Below are positions 35,881 to 47,860 of a stretch of 64,000 nucleotides of DNA, piece by piece. The notes under the pieces were generated by a model. That model did no database searches and was not told the origin of the DNA. It worked only from the letters and a program-made list of their open reading frames with translations. Every line of letters begins with the position of its first letter. The first letter of the stretch is position 1. Made by a program: the position numbers and the translations under genes. The DNA is taken from the NCBI GenBank assembly GCA_012845835.1, contig JABAKD010000009.1:3411324-3475323 (forward strand), given 5' to 3'. Source of the DNA: Undaria pinnatifida (lineage: Eukaryota; Sar; Phaeophyceae; Laminariales; Alariaceae).

Positions 35881-37182
35881 AGACCCTAGGAACTGACTAA
35901 AGACGGCATTGGGTTCATAGAGGGTATCAAGTGCATCATTGAATGACACTGAGGAGAGAACGCAACATGACAAATAAGCTAGGGCAGTCTTACGCCATCT
36001 TGTGACGGCTATTGGAAGTCTTGTGACGGCCGTTCGAAGGGTATATGGGTTGCATCGTTTGACTGGGTTTCGTATGTGAACGTATAAGAACGAAGTTGGG
36101 ATGGGTGTTTGGGAATATATACGTTCCTCTTCGCGGCTCTTGTAAAGTATGATGAAATGCATATTTATTCCTGAAGATAAACATGCAATAGGCAACCTTG
36201 ACAACTACGGGTAATAGCGGTAGCGTAATACTTTTGCAATACCGTTACTGTTTTTTGTTTGACTATGTGTGTATTCATTGTTTCGCTTAATGGTATGGGT
36301 TGAATATAAATTCTGAGCGAACTCGTGGTACAAGCCTTAACAGGAAAGTTTTCAAAAATGTTTTTTTATAATTAGTCTGCTTATTTAATACACTGATGTG
36401 GAAGAAGTACAAGGTGTTTCATCAGTGCGACTGATGGATCTCGACATGTTAGCAGGTGACATGTGATGAGCTGTGGGAGGTTTTAACGCGACAGATGTGT
36501 ATCAAACGATTGGAGATAAAGCCGACGACTAGCTCTGCTTGCATTTCGGCGTGATATTGACTCAGTAACGATGATTGTTGTTTCTGTTGAGCCCTGCCAT
36601 GTTTTGGCATGATTGTCGGCGTTGTTCATTTTCTAAATACGTCTGTCCTAGGTAGCGAGTTTGATGTGTAATTCATAAATACTGAGTACATGTTTTGGGT
36701 TGTTACTCAACTGAGTCTTATGAATAGTGTAAGATTTCATTCCTCAATCAACTTCGTCGAAAGGACGAAATAACCCATACATGACAATAAATATGAAAAG
36801 TGAACACTACATATAATTAACATAGTTTTAATTCTCAGATGTATCGTAGCGTCTTTGGTCACGTATTGATAAAGACGTTGTAACCTACGTACGCAGCTCG
36901 AGCGCTTCCATGCTTATTCAAGTATACACTCTCATTTAAACCAACAAGCACCCAGCAATCGACATGCACAGTTTATATACCCTTCCATGCTAGTATGCAC
37001 CCGCTTCCCAACCTACAAACATCCTTACGTAGCATACGTAATCTACACACATTTTTCCGGCTAACTTGAATCCACGAGTCCATGGCATCCCATTACACAA
37101 AGGTAACTCATATCTCAAAATGCCCACACACATTGTTTTCTCAGGTACGAAGGTGAAATACACTCTCATGTTCTATGTATAT

Positions 37183-37208
37183 AGCTTGTTGTTGTTGTTG
37201 TTGTTGTT
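37183..37208 (+). repeat. TTG trinucleotide microsatellite
   Basis: About eight consecutive ttg units are followed by a short T run. Confidence 0.9.
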
Positions 37209-37775
37209 TTATCACATTAACTCTTGTCAAACATCTGGAGTCCGTGGTCACACAAAGGTGCTGGAGCCCCAGGAAGATCCGAAAAACCAAGTGAAATCAA
37301 AATTCGTCAGGGAAATACTACGCTTTCCCGCCTAAAAACGCACGATACGAAAAAAGGCGCACAAGTGAAAAGGTCAAATGTGCTAACTGAACTCACATGG
37401 CCGCCGGTATCCACTCAACTACAACGTACGTAGAGTTCCCCCGTCCCGACAACTAACCAACTCGCGGCTACAAACTACAGCGGTTGGGCTGCCTGCACCG
37501 TACGAACCGCACGGTAATCGTGAGTATAGACGAACGCGCCTGCTGTCTGGAGTGCTGTCAGAGTGACGACTCGCGGGCATGCAGTGAAACAAGAGCAATG
37601 GAACCAAAAGCCACCGTACAGATACCAATGATCTCCCCTCCTTCCCGAGTTATTTGACAGGTTGCAGCGCAGCTACGACGCCCGCGCCTGAAAGTTGAAA
37701 ATTGCGGCGGGTCGTCCCCCGTGAAGGGTATACAACTCTTCTACAAACTCTACAAAAATCAGATACGTAAGTAAC

Positions 37776-38258
37776 ATGTTGTACTACTGCCTCGTAAAAA
37801 TAACCCTTGAAAAAAAGACGATCGCTGCTCTTATGATGATGATGTGCGTGTCGGTCGTGGGTCTCCGTGTGCCGTCCTCCTGCTGTGGTTCTCCATGGCC
37901 GCCTCATCGCCTTAGCTCACTCGGCCAGCTCCTTCGCACTTGCTCTCGTTCACACTCAATTTCAGTCGGTTCCCCTTCTCCCCCGTCCAAAAAAAACAAA
38001 ATGCTCCACGCAATTTGCGGCGCTGATCTGAAAAACAAAATTCTCGTTCAGGGAGAATTCAATCCGTCTCTTCGCCGCCCGTCGACGGCCAGTCGCCCTC
38101 ATGTCGTCGAATCCAGCCTCCTGCCGGCGCAGTTCCCTCCACGCAAACCGAGACTGCGCCGTAGCGTGGCTCGTGGTGGCGCCTGCCTCCGCGCACGAGC
38201 ATCCCGATTAAGCATTGCTGCTCCGCCGCTGCTGCCTAAGAAGACGCGCGAATCGTAG
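37776..38258 (+). CDS. Unassigned 160-codon frame
   Basis: This is a GC-richer patch than its surroundings. The frame is rich in Ser, Arg and Pro and has a methionine run near residues 20-23. It contains a slightly hydrophobic N-terminal stretch (about residues 1-30) that could pass for a signal or transit sequence. I see no domain and no homologous copy in the window. It could be a real exon, a retroelement leader or chance in GC-rich DNA. Confidence 0.15.
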   Translation: MLYYCLVKITLEKKTIAALMMMMCVSVVGLRVPSSCCGSPWPPHRLSSLGQLLRTCSRSHSISVGSPSPPSKKNKMLHAICGADLKNKILVQGEFNPSLRRPSTASRPHVVESSLLPAQFPPRKPRLRRSVARGGACLRARASRLSIAAPPLLPKKTRES

Positions 38259-38413
38259 GTGACCATGCCTAACGCACCACGTACGACCCAAATCTACCGC
38301 CACGCCTGAGCCTCGCGGCTACACGCAGCAGCAAGAAGGTATCACTCCTTGAGGGTGAGTCCGGCCATACACCCGCCAGAAAGACCCCCCCGCTCTCGCT
38401 ACAAGCCTGCTAG

Positions 38414-38433
38414 GGCATGCTTTGCAGCATGCC
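38414..38433. other. Perfect 8-bp hairpin (ggcatgct-ttgc-agcatgcc)
   Basis: An uninterrupted 8-bp stem has a four-base loop. No T run follows and no gene ends nearby, so I do not call it a terminator. It may be coincidental. Confidence 0.5.
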
Positions 38434-39497
38434 TTACCGAGGCGGCAAGGGGGAACGAAATAGCTTTGCCTATACGTGACTACGTTTCCACTTACCCACC
38501 CAAGCACCCCCCCCCACACTTTTGTATTTTTCCATAAACGGTGGCTGTTCAGTTCTCTATCTGACCCATTGTTACAAAACGAGTTTGAGGCACAGGCGAA
38601 GTGGTCATTCCCAACAATAAAGTAAACTTCATGTAACTCAACAGATCATTTTAAAATCATATAACGTACGAAGACGTACCCACTCATCACTCAGCAGTCT
38701 TTCATGCCACGGTGCTTGACCATCCCCTTCGATACATCTCCAAACTCCATGAGTGACCAACCACCAATACTTGTCATGTACAACCTGGTCGTGCCCTCTT
38801 TGTTCTTTGGTGATAGATTCGGGGTTCGCAACCTTCTTACCGTCGTCATCTAGGATGTTTTCCGGATACATTCCACCATACATCCCCCGCTTTCCTCCTT
38901 CCGGCCTAATTTTGTTTCAACATTAGGACCTTTCATATTTGGTAGGCTTGGTGCTACCGTATGTATGTCATCTATGAATCTCTAAGTGTTACTGCCGTAC
39001 TGTTCAATAAACTTTAGAGGGCGAAGAGGTTAAATGTTATTTCTCGTATGGAGCAAACAGAAATTTTTCATAATTTCGAGGAAATTGAGTTCATGCACAT
39101 GAACGCAAAATCGGTCGCTAAATATGCCTGAGGATTGCTTACATACCACTCATCCACATTGTACAAACTCTTTGTCTAGTGCGAAGATAATCCATTCACA
39201 CAGTTTAGCTCGACCGGCTTTAATATTTTTCTTGTGGATGGTCATTTTATTAGTGGTTGAGAGATCAGTGTATTTCGTTGATCTTGGATTCTTTTTCGCC
39301 ATTTTTGATAGTTGGAACGTGATGCGCTAGATAGAGGTAACGCTTTCGAGCATAGCCATTCGCTGGCGGACGGGCCTTTCCCAACCCCGAACTCTTTGAA
39401 GTGTCATTCTGGTAGGGCAGCACGAATGCTACTAATACCGAAGCCATGGGGTTGGTGATCGGATTGAACAATTAGATGTGGTATGGTGAGGTACAAC

Positions 39498-39622
39498 ATA
39501 TATTCCTCATGTAAGGAGGTGAATAACCCAAAAGGTGCACCAGCTTGACAGACGTACTAGATATATTCCTCATGCAAGGAGATTAGATGTAGAACACAAA
39601 AGGTGCACCAGCTTGACAGACG
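39498..39622. repeat. Tandem duplication of 63 bp
   Basis: Two copies start at atatattcctcatg (39498 and 39561), each ending in aggtgcaccagcttgacaga. They differ by a few substitutions and small indels. The surrounding sequence has no gene I can name. Confidence 0.85.
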
Positions 39623-40210
39623 AATATGCGAGTAACAATATTTCTGTAACCCCCCGAGTTGGCCACGGTGGGCGCTGACGCTGTAAAAGGTTTTTTATGT
39701 TTATTGGGGACGGCGTTGGATGGCAACGACCCTGTAAAACCTGTTAATGACTGCGCCAGCTAGACAATCGGTGTGTCGGTATTTTTTCCTATTTCATTTT
39801 TGACGGTAACCACGATGGTTATCGAGTTACATCAAATGGTGCGGGGTAAAAAACCTCAAATCCGCACAGGTAGAATGATCCCATTGCGTAGTGCAAATAT
39901 GACAAGGCAACAAAGAGGCATTTTAAACGGAATCCCCGTCGCTGTCTCTTCAATGTCCACACAAGAAATCACTTGGCGTTGCCACCCATAAGCAAGATCG
40001 TGTGTACAAGGAGCCGAAGTCCGTCTTACGAGAAATTCTTGGAAGGATATCGTTCACAGGACATGCGACTGGCCTAATACGTCACGGGGGATCGCGTTAG
40101 GAGCAAGCTATGCCTGACTGGTTGGTGTAACCGTGACGTTCTCCTTCTCGGCATGGTAGGCATGCGAGGATGAATTATAATATGACTAAGACGGTGCATG
40201 ACCGGAGTAC

Positions 40211-40229
40211 CCCCCCCCCCCCCCCCCCC
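40211..40229 (+). repeat. Isolated run of about 19 C
   Basis: This is a C homopolymer outside any recognisable poly-C element: flanking sequence does not match the element modules. It indicates either that long C runs arise independently in this genome or that an eroded element once lay here. Confidence 0.8.
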
Positions 40230-40789
40230 TGCCAGCCCTGGATGTGCCATATCCGTTTCTTTCAGCTGCTCTAATGATGGCGACCGAAAAATACCTTTTT
40301 TGGCCAACAACGTCTAATATGACAGAAGCAATCTTAACGTGTGTCCTCGACAAGGTCACACATTATTGTTGAGGCTGGGTATACTGTACCGGCGATGGTA
40401 CAGTACAAAACTGTGATAATCTCTCGTTTTCGCCACTGGCTTTGGGCCGTTAAAACCAGTAACAATGTATACCCTTGTGGTTGCAGCGTATGAAAGGGTG
40501 AGACGCGTGCGTGTCGCCAAACCGCTTCTAATACCGTTATTGGTGTGGTTTTTCGCGTGATGGGGCTCTGGCAAGCTCAGAACCCATAATATAAGAGCGC
40601 CCATCTCCCCCACAGCCGTTGTCCAATAGCCAATGCCTTTTGGGTTACCAGCAATGGTAGCTACGGCCGCGGGTTGTTTCAAACGCTACAACGAATGACA
40701 ACAAGATCAAATCACATTATATTTTCATCGAGTGTGTTTTGTGGTTGATGTATTAAAACTAATAGAACGAGGCCGCCAAACCACAGTTT

Positions 40790-43600
40790 CGACTGCGTAG
40801 ATAACGTGTGGTGTGTTTTGTGCCTGAAGCACGCATTGAAACCTCGTCGGACGTCCCCGGTACTCGTCGTACAGATATCAATAACGATTTGACGTCCGCC
40901 CGAGAACTAGCAAACGTTACACGCGAAAATGTAAGTGTGTGATTCGGCAGCAACGTCAAACGGTTTCCACCACGAACAGGTTAAAGAAATACGCGACGCA
41001 CGGATTCTAGTGCTTGGCGTCTGTGCACCAGATGTTAATGCGGGCCGTTCTTTACGTCCAGCACATTCTATTGCGGCACTTATAGGTAATGCGCCGATTG
41101 GTCACTCCGAGAAACAACAGCGCGCTTGTGGACATTGGTTGCATGGAAGAAATATATAGGGTGTGGATTATACGCTGGAGGTCATTGGAGAGAGATGTCA
41201 TGAGCGTATTTCAGTAGTGTCCCCACGGTAGTGCCTGCATGTGGCAGCCTCAAGCACCGGCCGTATAGCGGCAACCTGCACTACTCAAACTGTTGAAACT
41301 ACTTCATGCTTCCATGTATGCCAATCGACCCCACAAGTACTGGAGCGGGCAACCGACACGTTTTATCCTGCACCGCTGGGGGACATCAATGATGGGAAAA
41401 CTGGAAATTGACGAGGCACAGAGCCTGCCAACTGCACGCATCGGAGAGTAGGCGGAGAACACTCAGACCGCCTTTATTCGGCTAATGCCTATCTGCAATT
41501 CCCATTTGTTCACGCGTATTTCGCACCATTGACGGCTTCATCTCGTCGGTCGAAAGCCCGAAGGAATGTTCGTTTGGCGTCAGCCTCCAAGCCACCTACT
41601 TGTGTATCGTTGTGGTCGCATTATTAAATACTTTCCCGCACATTGCAGTGTTTGGATATAATGTTTCAGGGAGTACCATGTTCCCTCACTGTTTCTAGTG
41701 ACTCTTGAGAGATGGACTGGCAAGTCCATGGCCGATGGTATGGCATTTCCCCATGTGATGACTAACGAACCTTTGCATGTTGGACAAACGCTCTGCCAGC
41801 CTACGGGGAGAGTTCCTTGAACACGGCACCACCGGGCCCGCGGTCACGAGTCGATGCACTTCAACTAAATGTTTGTAAGATACCCTACAGCAGCAAGAGG
41901 AGAATAATCCCAGGGCGATGGCTGGGTCCATTTTGAATGTTGGGGTAACCACAGAGGTGGAGGCCAACCCCGTGGCCCACCGACACCGGAGGTCAATGTA
42001 ATGATTGGGGGAGATAGACCGCTTATGGTGTTTAGTGGTGTTTTTGCCTTCGGGGATATCCGCGAAAATATTTTTGCATGCTCCGGATTACGAACAGCAG
42101 ATGCGTATTACAGACAAGTATGGGAGAGGTCAGGTGCTGGCGGAAGCGCTTAAACCGTTCGCTGCCGTTGATGTTTTGCTGACGAGTGATGAGGTATTTT
42201 GCCGCTAGGTACTCCATGTGCTGAACGAATGGATGCGATCTGTCCACATTACGCTACGGGGTGCTGATGAGAAACATTGACTTTTTTCTGCAAACGGGTT
42301 CACGAGGGTGGTGGTTTTCAAAAGTTGACAGGACAGGCTAAACTGATCTATTGAAGTTGCGCCCCCGCGATGAAAATGAAGATGCTATTTGATGTCGAAT
42401 CGCATGATGATGGCGCACAATTAGCATGATTGCCAAGCAGCAACGGGGCCAAGTTGTAACTGAGGCCTACGGTGCTGCACGCTGGCAAACGGCACAGCGT
42501 CGTGACGCTAGGTCAGTGGCTGCTCCGGAGACGAAGCCTTGAAGAAGTGCTGCTAGCTAACACGACTAATCCGAGAGTTCCAAGGCCGATGGCGGAAATT
42601 TTGGTAGGTAGAAAACGAGTGTTTCGTATGTGACATGCAAGTTCAAAAGCAGAGGGAGGTTGCCACTAACACCAGCAGGGTTGACGACAGAAGGACGTCC
42701 ATGGCCAAGGCCACGGCCAGACCGCCAACAAGCAGCAGCAGTCCAAAATCGGCCCCACTCAGCATGCCCAGAGTTTGATGACCGGGATGACCCCTGCATG
42801 TGCCACTAATGGAGCTAGTGGGAACAAGAGTGCCTTTGTCGACAGTGGTTACCACGAAGAGCGAACCTGGTGCGCCTAAAGCAACTGCAGAAGCATGCGG
42901 TCTACGTGTACGTGCGGGCGTGCCCCGGGAGAGAGTGGCGCATCTGGATAACTGGATTACCAACGTGGTGCAGCACTAGGCTTCTAAACAGTCCTCGCCA
43001 CAGAGTTCAACGCCAGTTCTTCATACCGTTCCGGTGCAGCCACAGACACCCGCGTCGCCGCAGTAGTGTAGAGATTCAAACACCATTTTTATTTCGCGTC
43101 TCTCGGTCGTGTAGTCTGTCGGAACCGATGACACAAGGTTTTATTCGATTGAGAACGAACCGCATTCAGAGGCCGGGACGAGGCATCTCCCGTTGGCCTC
43201 CTTCGAATCCTGGTATTTTCGCGGCTGCTGAGGGCAAGGGGTATGGATTCTGGTTTAGTTATTACTACATTGGCGGAGGAAAAAGTAGAGGGTGTGCGGG
43301 GACAGCTGAGAGTGACGCAATCTGCGTTATCAAAGGCGTTTGTTGAGCAAGCGCATTCGGTGACGTGGTTGATCCAGGAGGGTGGTATTTGGACGCTATC
43401 GTGTTAACTCTAAGCCACCATTGATACCTCATGGGGACTGTACCGGTTTACGGTGCTCTGAATCGCCTTTGCTCGGGGGGCCATGTGGTAGTCATCAGGT
43501 AGAAGCCTCTGGGAGAGAACCGCGACATCGACGTTGAGACGCACTAGGAGGCAACGATACGGAAGGCGTTTAGACGTCAAGGTGGAGTTGGGGTAAACGT
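40790..43600 (+). other. Possible upstream remains of an LTR retroelement; mostly unassignable
   Basis: Several plus-strand frames of 60-110 codons succeed one another (40935-41159, 42005-42208, 42870-43346) in sequence of somewhat higher GC. The frame at 42005 includes YEQQMRITDKYGRGQVLAEALKPF, which looks protein-like, but I cannot name it. Being directly upstream of the Ty3/Gypsy-like pol fragment, this could be eroded gag and protease. No long terminal repeats or primer-binding site were identified. Confidence 0.25.
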
Positions 43601-43619
43601 TACAGTTCATTCTATGGGG

Positions 43620-43995
43620 GAGCCCAACGCTGGGGCTGTGCTGCAGTTGGCGACTGCTACCACGTCGTTCGGCCCAGGCGTTGATGCGCCATGTGAGGTG
43701 GACATGACGTCACGCTGACAATGCGGTCTCAACGACCCATGATCTTATAGCATCCCGGCATTGGGGCGCGGGATGATGTGGACGTGTTTGAGGCGTTGAT
43801 CGATGACGCGGTCGACCATGGTTTCCCAGCGACATGGGCCAAGATATTGCGCGATATTGTCTGTCGCAAGAAACGTGAAGTATTTCGTCATGCGATACAG
43901 GGCCACCCACCCGCACGCGTGGAGCACATAATCGTGTGGCTACAACGAGGTGCAAGGATGGTGCGGGTGAAGCTATGTCAGACCGCACTTGCCTA
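43620..43995 (+). pseudogene. Ty3/Gypsy-like pol fragment (protease end to the region before reverse transcriptase)
   Basis: Two blocks are recognisable. The first is a GSPTL segment (about 43622) of the kind that closes the retropepsin domain. The second is a frame at 43778-43996 with ALIDDAVDHGFP, ILRDIV and a GHPPARVEHIIVWLQRGARMV segment. That pattern (helical linker, then D/H-PPARV, then a basic strand) is typical of the stretch just before the reverse transcriptase fingers in protist Ty3/Gypsy elements. The expected fingers and palm motifs do not follow; the frame stops at 43994 and the next frame is unrelated in appearance. This is a truncated, dead copy. Family assignment is by motif order only. 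Confidence 0.55.
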
Positions 43996-43999
43996 ACGT

Positions 44000-45430
44000 G
44001 GAATGCGGCAGTCTTGGAGCGACCGCCACCCGCTGACGAAGACGATCGGCGTCGAGCTGGCGTGGGAAGCATTGGAAGAGGCGGTGAGCACCTGGGGCAA
44101 GTGTCTGACGTGGACCCATACGCAAAAAGACGTATTGCGAAAGAGCTAAAGGGTTTGCTGTTAAAGGCGGATCGAGGAAGCCCGGATTCATATGTCGATA
44201 CGTTTTTGCCGTTTGTGATCATGCTGTGGGTTTGTGGGGTCCGGAATTTTGAGCTACGTATTTTCATTTTTTCGAGGTTATGAATTAGCAGTCTTACTGT
44301 CTTGGAGTTTTTGCGTAGGACGATTACAAACTCTGACTCAGCCACAGCTGGCGCTTTGTTGCCGAGCCCGTGTTTGGGTGGAGTTTATCTGGGGTTGATG
44401 CTCACGTTCACCGGTGGCGATTGTAGTGAAATACACATTCCGTGAGTGGTCTGGGCTCCTGCAGGTGTACATGCTTAATCGATCGCGTAGCACGCGGTGT
44501 GTAGTTAGACTGAAGATACGTAGGTCAACATGCGGCTTCTGCAAATATTCATTGTTGACAGGTCGATACACGCAGTAGATCGTGGCAAACCTGACCACAA
44601 ATTTGTTGGGCATTATCGTTGTCTAACGTACGTCATGTTACGTCAGTCAAGGTGCACGGTATGAGCGAATTTGTGTTTAGAAACTCAATATGAGATTTTC
44701 GCAGGTGTTGTACCGCTGTGGCCGCATCATTATTTTTTTGGAACAGGAAGCGGTTGGATACAACTTGATAGGGAGTTCCATTTTCCTTTTTTGCGTTTCG
44801 AGATACCGTTTAGCGAGGGACGGGGAGTTCCATTCCCAGTAACCATACAACAAACAACTACATGGCGCTGTCATGTTTAGTTGTTTATCTCGCGTGGTGC
44901 GTAACAGCACCACCATCCGGGATATACTTGAGGTCCCGGCCAGTGGTGTGGCCTCGCACTACGCACCGGGTTCAAAGTTTGGATACTATATGCGTAAATA
45001 GTGAAAAAATGTTCTCAGTATGCTCGGCTTACTCGTCCAAGTTACCCTTTGGATGTAGGCGGGCATCCGGTCATTGTTGGTGTAGACAAACGCTATAACA
45101 TACTGGTTCCACGTATAGGAGGTGCGAAGACAGCTAAAAGAAGGATAACGGCAAACGAAACGAAATTTTCGCCAAATGGGGAATGGTCGTTGACGAAGAC
45201 TTAGATCCGGGCGCGCATCATAGCACCCAAGCGTCTTTACCCGTTAGACATAAATGTGAGAATCGCAGTTGAGTTAATAATACATTAAGACAGGCTCCAG
45301 GCGTCAGAGTCACCACAAGAGCAAGACTGACACGATTTCCGCGGTGTTTAACAACGCCAGTACCACCAGTTTGCTACCGCTCCCTCCGAGGATCCCATCT
45401 CCAGTACCCTAGGTTTGAGCCCGTGCTATA
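44000..45430. other. Stretch without an assignable gene
   Basis: It contains short frames on both strands (43936-44283 plus, 44338-44613 minus, 45001-45204 plus) without recognisable domains. It could be the rest of a decayed retroelement pol gene, but no catalytic motif of reverse transcriptase, RNase H or integrase can be read. Confidence 0.35.
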
Positions 45431-45439
45431 CCCCAATGA

Positions 45440-45610
45440 GTGATGACTGGTTGGACTTTGCAGTCGCCGTGGTGAGCGTCAGGCAATTTGTGGGAAACAC
45501 GGTTCTATACGAAATACAACTGGTGCGACAAAGACGTTCCATCATGCAATTGGACGGTTGAAAAGACTCCTGCGTCAGAAAACAGCCTAAACAAAAAAAA
45601 TTCGATGATA
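45440..45610 (+). pseudogene. Possible chromodomain-like remnant
   Basis: Two overlapping frames give GNTVLYEIQL and, one frame over, FYTKYNWCDKDVPSCNW. Together they resemble the aromatic, Y-x-x-K/Q-W, D-x-x-x-x-W layout of chromodomains found at the C terminus of some Ty3/Gypsy integrases. A frameshift would be needed to join them. It is a weak match, proposed because a Ty3/Gypsy-like fragment lies 1.5 kb upstream on the same strand. Confidence 0.2.
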
Positions 45611-46054
45611 AAACGGCCCAATATAAAATTCGGCTACGGCGAAACTGACGCTACAAATCCAATTGCGAATGAATGAACAACCCCTCGACTACGAGTGCGG
45701 CGAAACAAAAGTCATTTCTTCGGCGAAAAGGGACTGTCACGAGCTTCTCCTCTGGCGTACATTTACTCCGGGCGTGACTTGTATAGAGGAATTCCCGAAA
45801 AGCGTGCGCCAGCCCACCGCCGCATGTCCCAAGTATAACCCTGACCACGGGTACATTTTGTACATTACCCACCAGTGTTTATTGCCGTACTACCTGTATT
45901 CGTAAAATATATTTCGTGTGCGTACGCACATACATGCACTACATATAATATTGGGAATCTACATCTTGCATGCAGTTGATACCACTTTATCGTATCCACC
46001 TACCCACCCAGCCTAATAAATAGCAACCCCTCCAGCCCCCCCATTTCCCCTCTC

Positions 46055-46078
46055 TCTCTCTCTCGGCCTCACGAAAGT
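46055..46078 (+). repeat. (TC)n microsatellite
   Basis: About nine TC units lie within the C-rich part of the diverged tail module. The close tails lack it. Confidence 0.85.
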
Positions 46079-46289
46079 TGAAAACGGCAAGCGTTATAAC
46101 CTCTACCCGACAAGTGAATTTTTTTTTTGCCTCTTTAACCATCCATGCAGCCGCTCCAAATCATTAATGTTATCTTCAAGTTGCTAAAACCCCCCCCTGC
46201 CGCCGCCAACACCGTCGCCTGCTAGTACCACGTATGCAGTAACCTGATATTCATTTATGCGACCAATCCACCCTTTAACCTTCCTTCCC

Positions 46290-47860
46290 CAGAAACACCC
46301 TGAGAATCGCAAGAACGGATGGAAAAAACACTAGAGTTCACGAGGAAAGGGTTAGTGAGAGCGAGCGTAAATGCGTGTGCAGTAAATATTTTTAGCAATG
46401 ACAAGTTGAACCTGGAAAAAATCAAAATGGAACTGAGGAGAGGATGACTTGCTAATCGTAGACCAGCATGTGCACGTTTGCGTAAAAACTTCGAAAGATC
46501 GGTCATGGGCCACACGAAAATCGAAAGTATTACCAAAGGGTAAACCACAAGCAGAGAAGATTGACGCGTTCCTAGCACACTCGCACCTTGACAGTAGGAT
46601 AACAATCTGTATTCTGACGAATGTGGTTGCACTAAGGCAAGAGTATGCAGGAGGTATATAGGAAGCGGACGCGGAGTTTGTGAAACAAGTGGAGAGAGTG
46701 CAGATGGTAGCAGCTGAAAAGATTGTACAGTAGGTTTTCAAAGTACACGGGTAATACAGTGCTAAGGGCAGACCTCGCATAGACCCAACAAAACAAATAG
46801 AAAGGCGAAGAAGAGTCGTTCAAAGAAAGGTAGCCCCATCAACTTCTTTTCAACGAAATCGCCGGTTTTGACACCAGCTCACGGTCGTATCTCCTTAAAT
46901 GGACAGGCCTTTGCACACAACGAAATACGACGTATATGGACACATTTTGGTAATATCACCCTTCCTCGCGTCGAGCAGGCATGGAACGTTCGCTATAAAA
47001 AGTCGCTGGTTTTGAACGAGGGCTATCGAAGACTCAGTCGCAGGTTGAAATATCGATATATAGAACAGAATGGACCAGAAAAAAGGCTAGCAGCTATAGC
47101 TGATAGGGCGGTATGGGGGAAAACAACGAAAATAGCAAGCTCGAAATAAGATGGGATGCCGTAGCCTAGAAAAAAGAAAGGACTTAGGAGGAGACCACAA
47201 AGACGTACCGTCCGAAGATAAGTTTGGCGGCTACAAGGCAGAAGTAGGAGAAAGTATCAAATAATGGGAAATGCTATTGTTTACAATTAATGTGAAAGAA
47301 GATAATCATTTAGAGACATACGGGGGTGTGATAGCAACGTACTGTGTCCAAAACGTCCACGGCCCGATGGCGAAGGTGAAAAAGCTGAAACTTGTATTTT
47401 GTGTTGGGGACTTTGACCTACTAATAACATGAAACTGATATCCCGGTGTTCGGAAGGTGGGGGACGTTTGGTCCGCATATTATGTTCTCGCTCGTGTGGC
47501 ACAACATTAGAGGGTAGGACTCACACAGTAGAAACATACACGTAGAATTATTTGAGGATGACCAAGATGCTTAAGTCGAGGACATAACATGAGGAAATTG
47601 CACGCGAATGTGACATGGAAGAGTTTGGTAGGTTATTCGTTTGTGTAGTGTATCGAGGAAATGATTTCAAAGCTAGGCGATAAGATGTGGCCACAAACGG
47701 ACAAGCTGAAGGGGGATAGGTTAGGCAAACATAATTTGCGTAGTATATGCAAAATGCGTAATGAGCGCCAAACTGTTGGTGCTGTCGCTATTATTAGTGG
47801 GAACAGTGAAATTTTTCATAAGGTTTGCGTGGCCAATGGGTCAAATGACTAATACAAGAA
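46290..47860 (+). pseudogene. LINE C-terminal half, unit D tail
   Basis: This is an older plus-strand copy. It opens with a recognisable SPETP...MEKTLEFTRKG stretch (about 46290-46350), then NACAV (about 46370) and an IDAFLAHSHLDSRITICIL segment (46560-46615). It closes with EEMISKLGDKMWPQTDKL (about 47655-47710) and a KMRNERQTVGAVAI stretch ending in CVANGS. The sequence at the catalytic position reads YATN where YADD would be expected (about 46255-46266). Multiple frameshifts are present. It converges with the minus-strand LINE at 50500-51895. Confidence 0.75.

Larger units (their letters stand above)
34941..40780. other. 5.8-kb mostly unassignable stretch
   Basis: The first 70 bases match 58990-59055. 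After that I find only simple features: a polypurine tract (35700-35880), a TTG microsatellite (37183-37208), a hairpin (38414-38433), a 63-bp tandem repeat (39498-39622) and a C run (40211-40229). The frame at 37776-38258 is described separately. No promoter or splice architecture could be supported. Confidence 0.4.

Noticed and set aside
35545-36204. 219-codon minus-strand frame with many Leu, Phe and Ser
   Set aside because: The frame is kept open mainly by the polypurine tract at 35700-35880. No domain, homologous copy or other gene signal supports it.
38414-38433. Intrinsic terminator
   Set aside because: The hairpin lacks a T run and the sequence is eukaryotic in character, with no gene ending there.
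43710-44345. 211-codon minus-strand frame
   Set aside because: It is antisense to the Ty3/Gypsy-like pol fragment, which has recognisable motifs on the plus strand. The minus frame has no recognisable motif.
46255-46780. Minus-strand frames of 125 and 142 codons
   Set aside because: They are antisense shadows of the plus-strand LINE pseudogene in the diverged tail.
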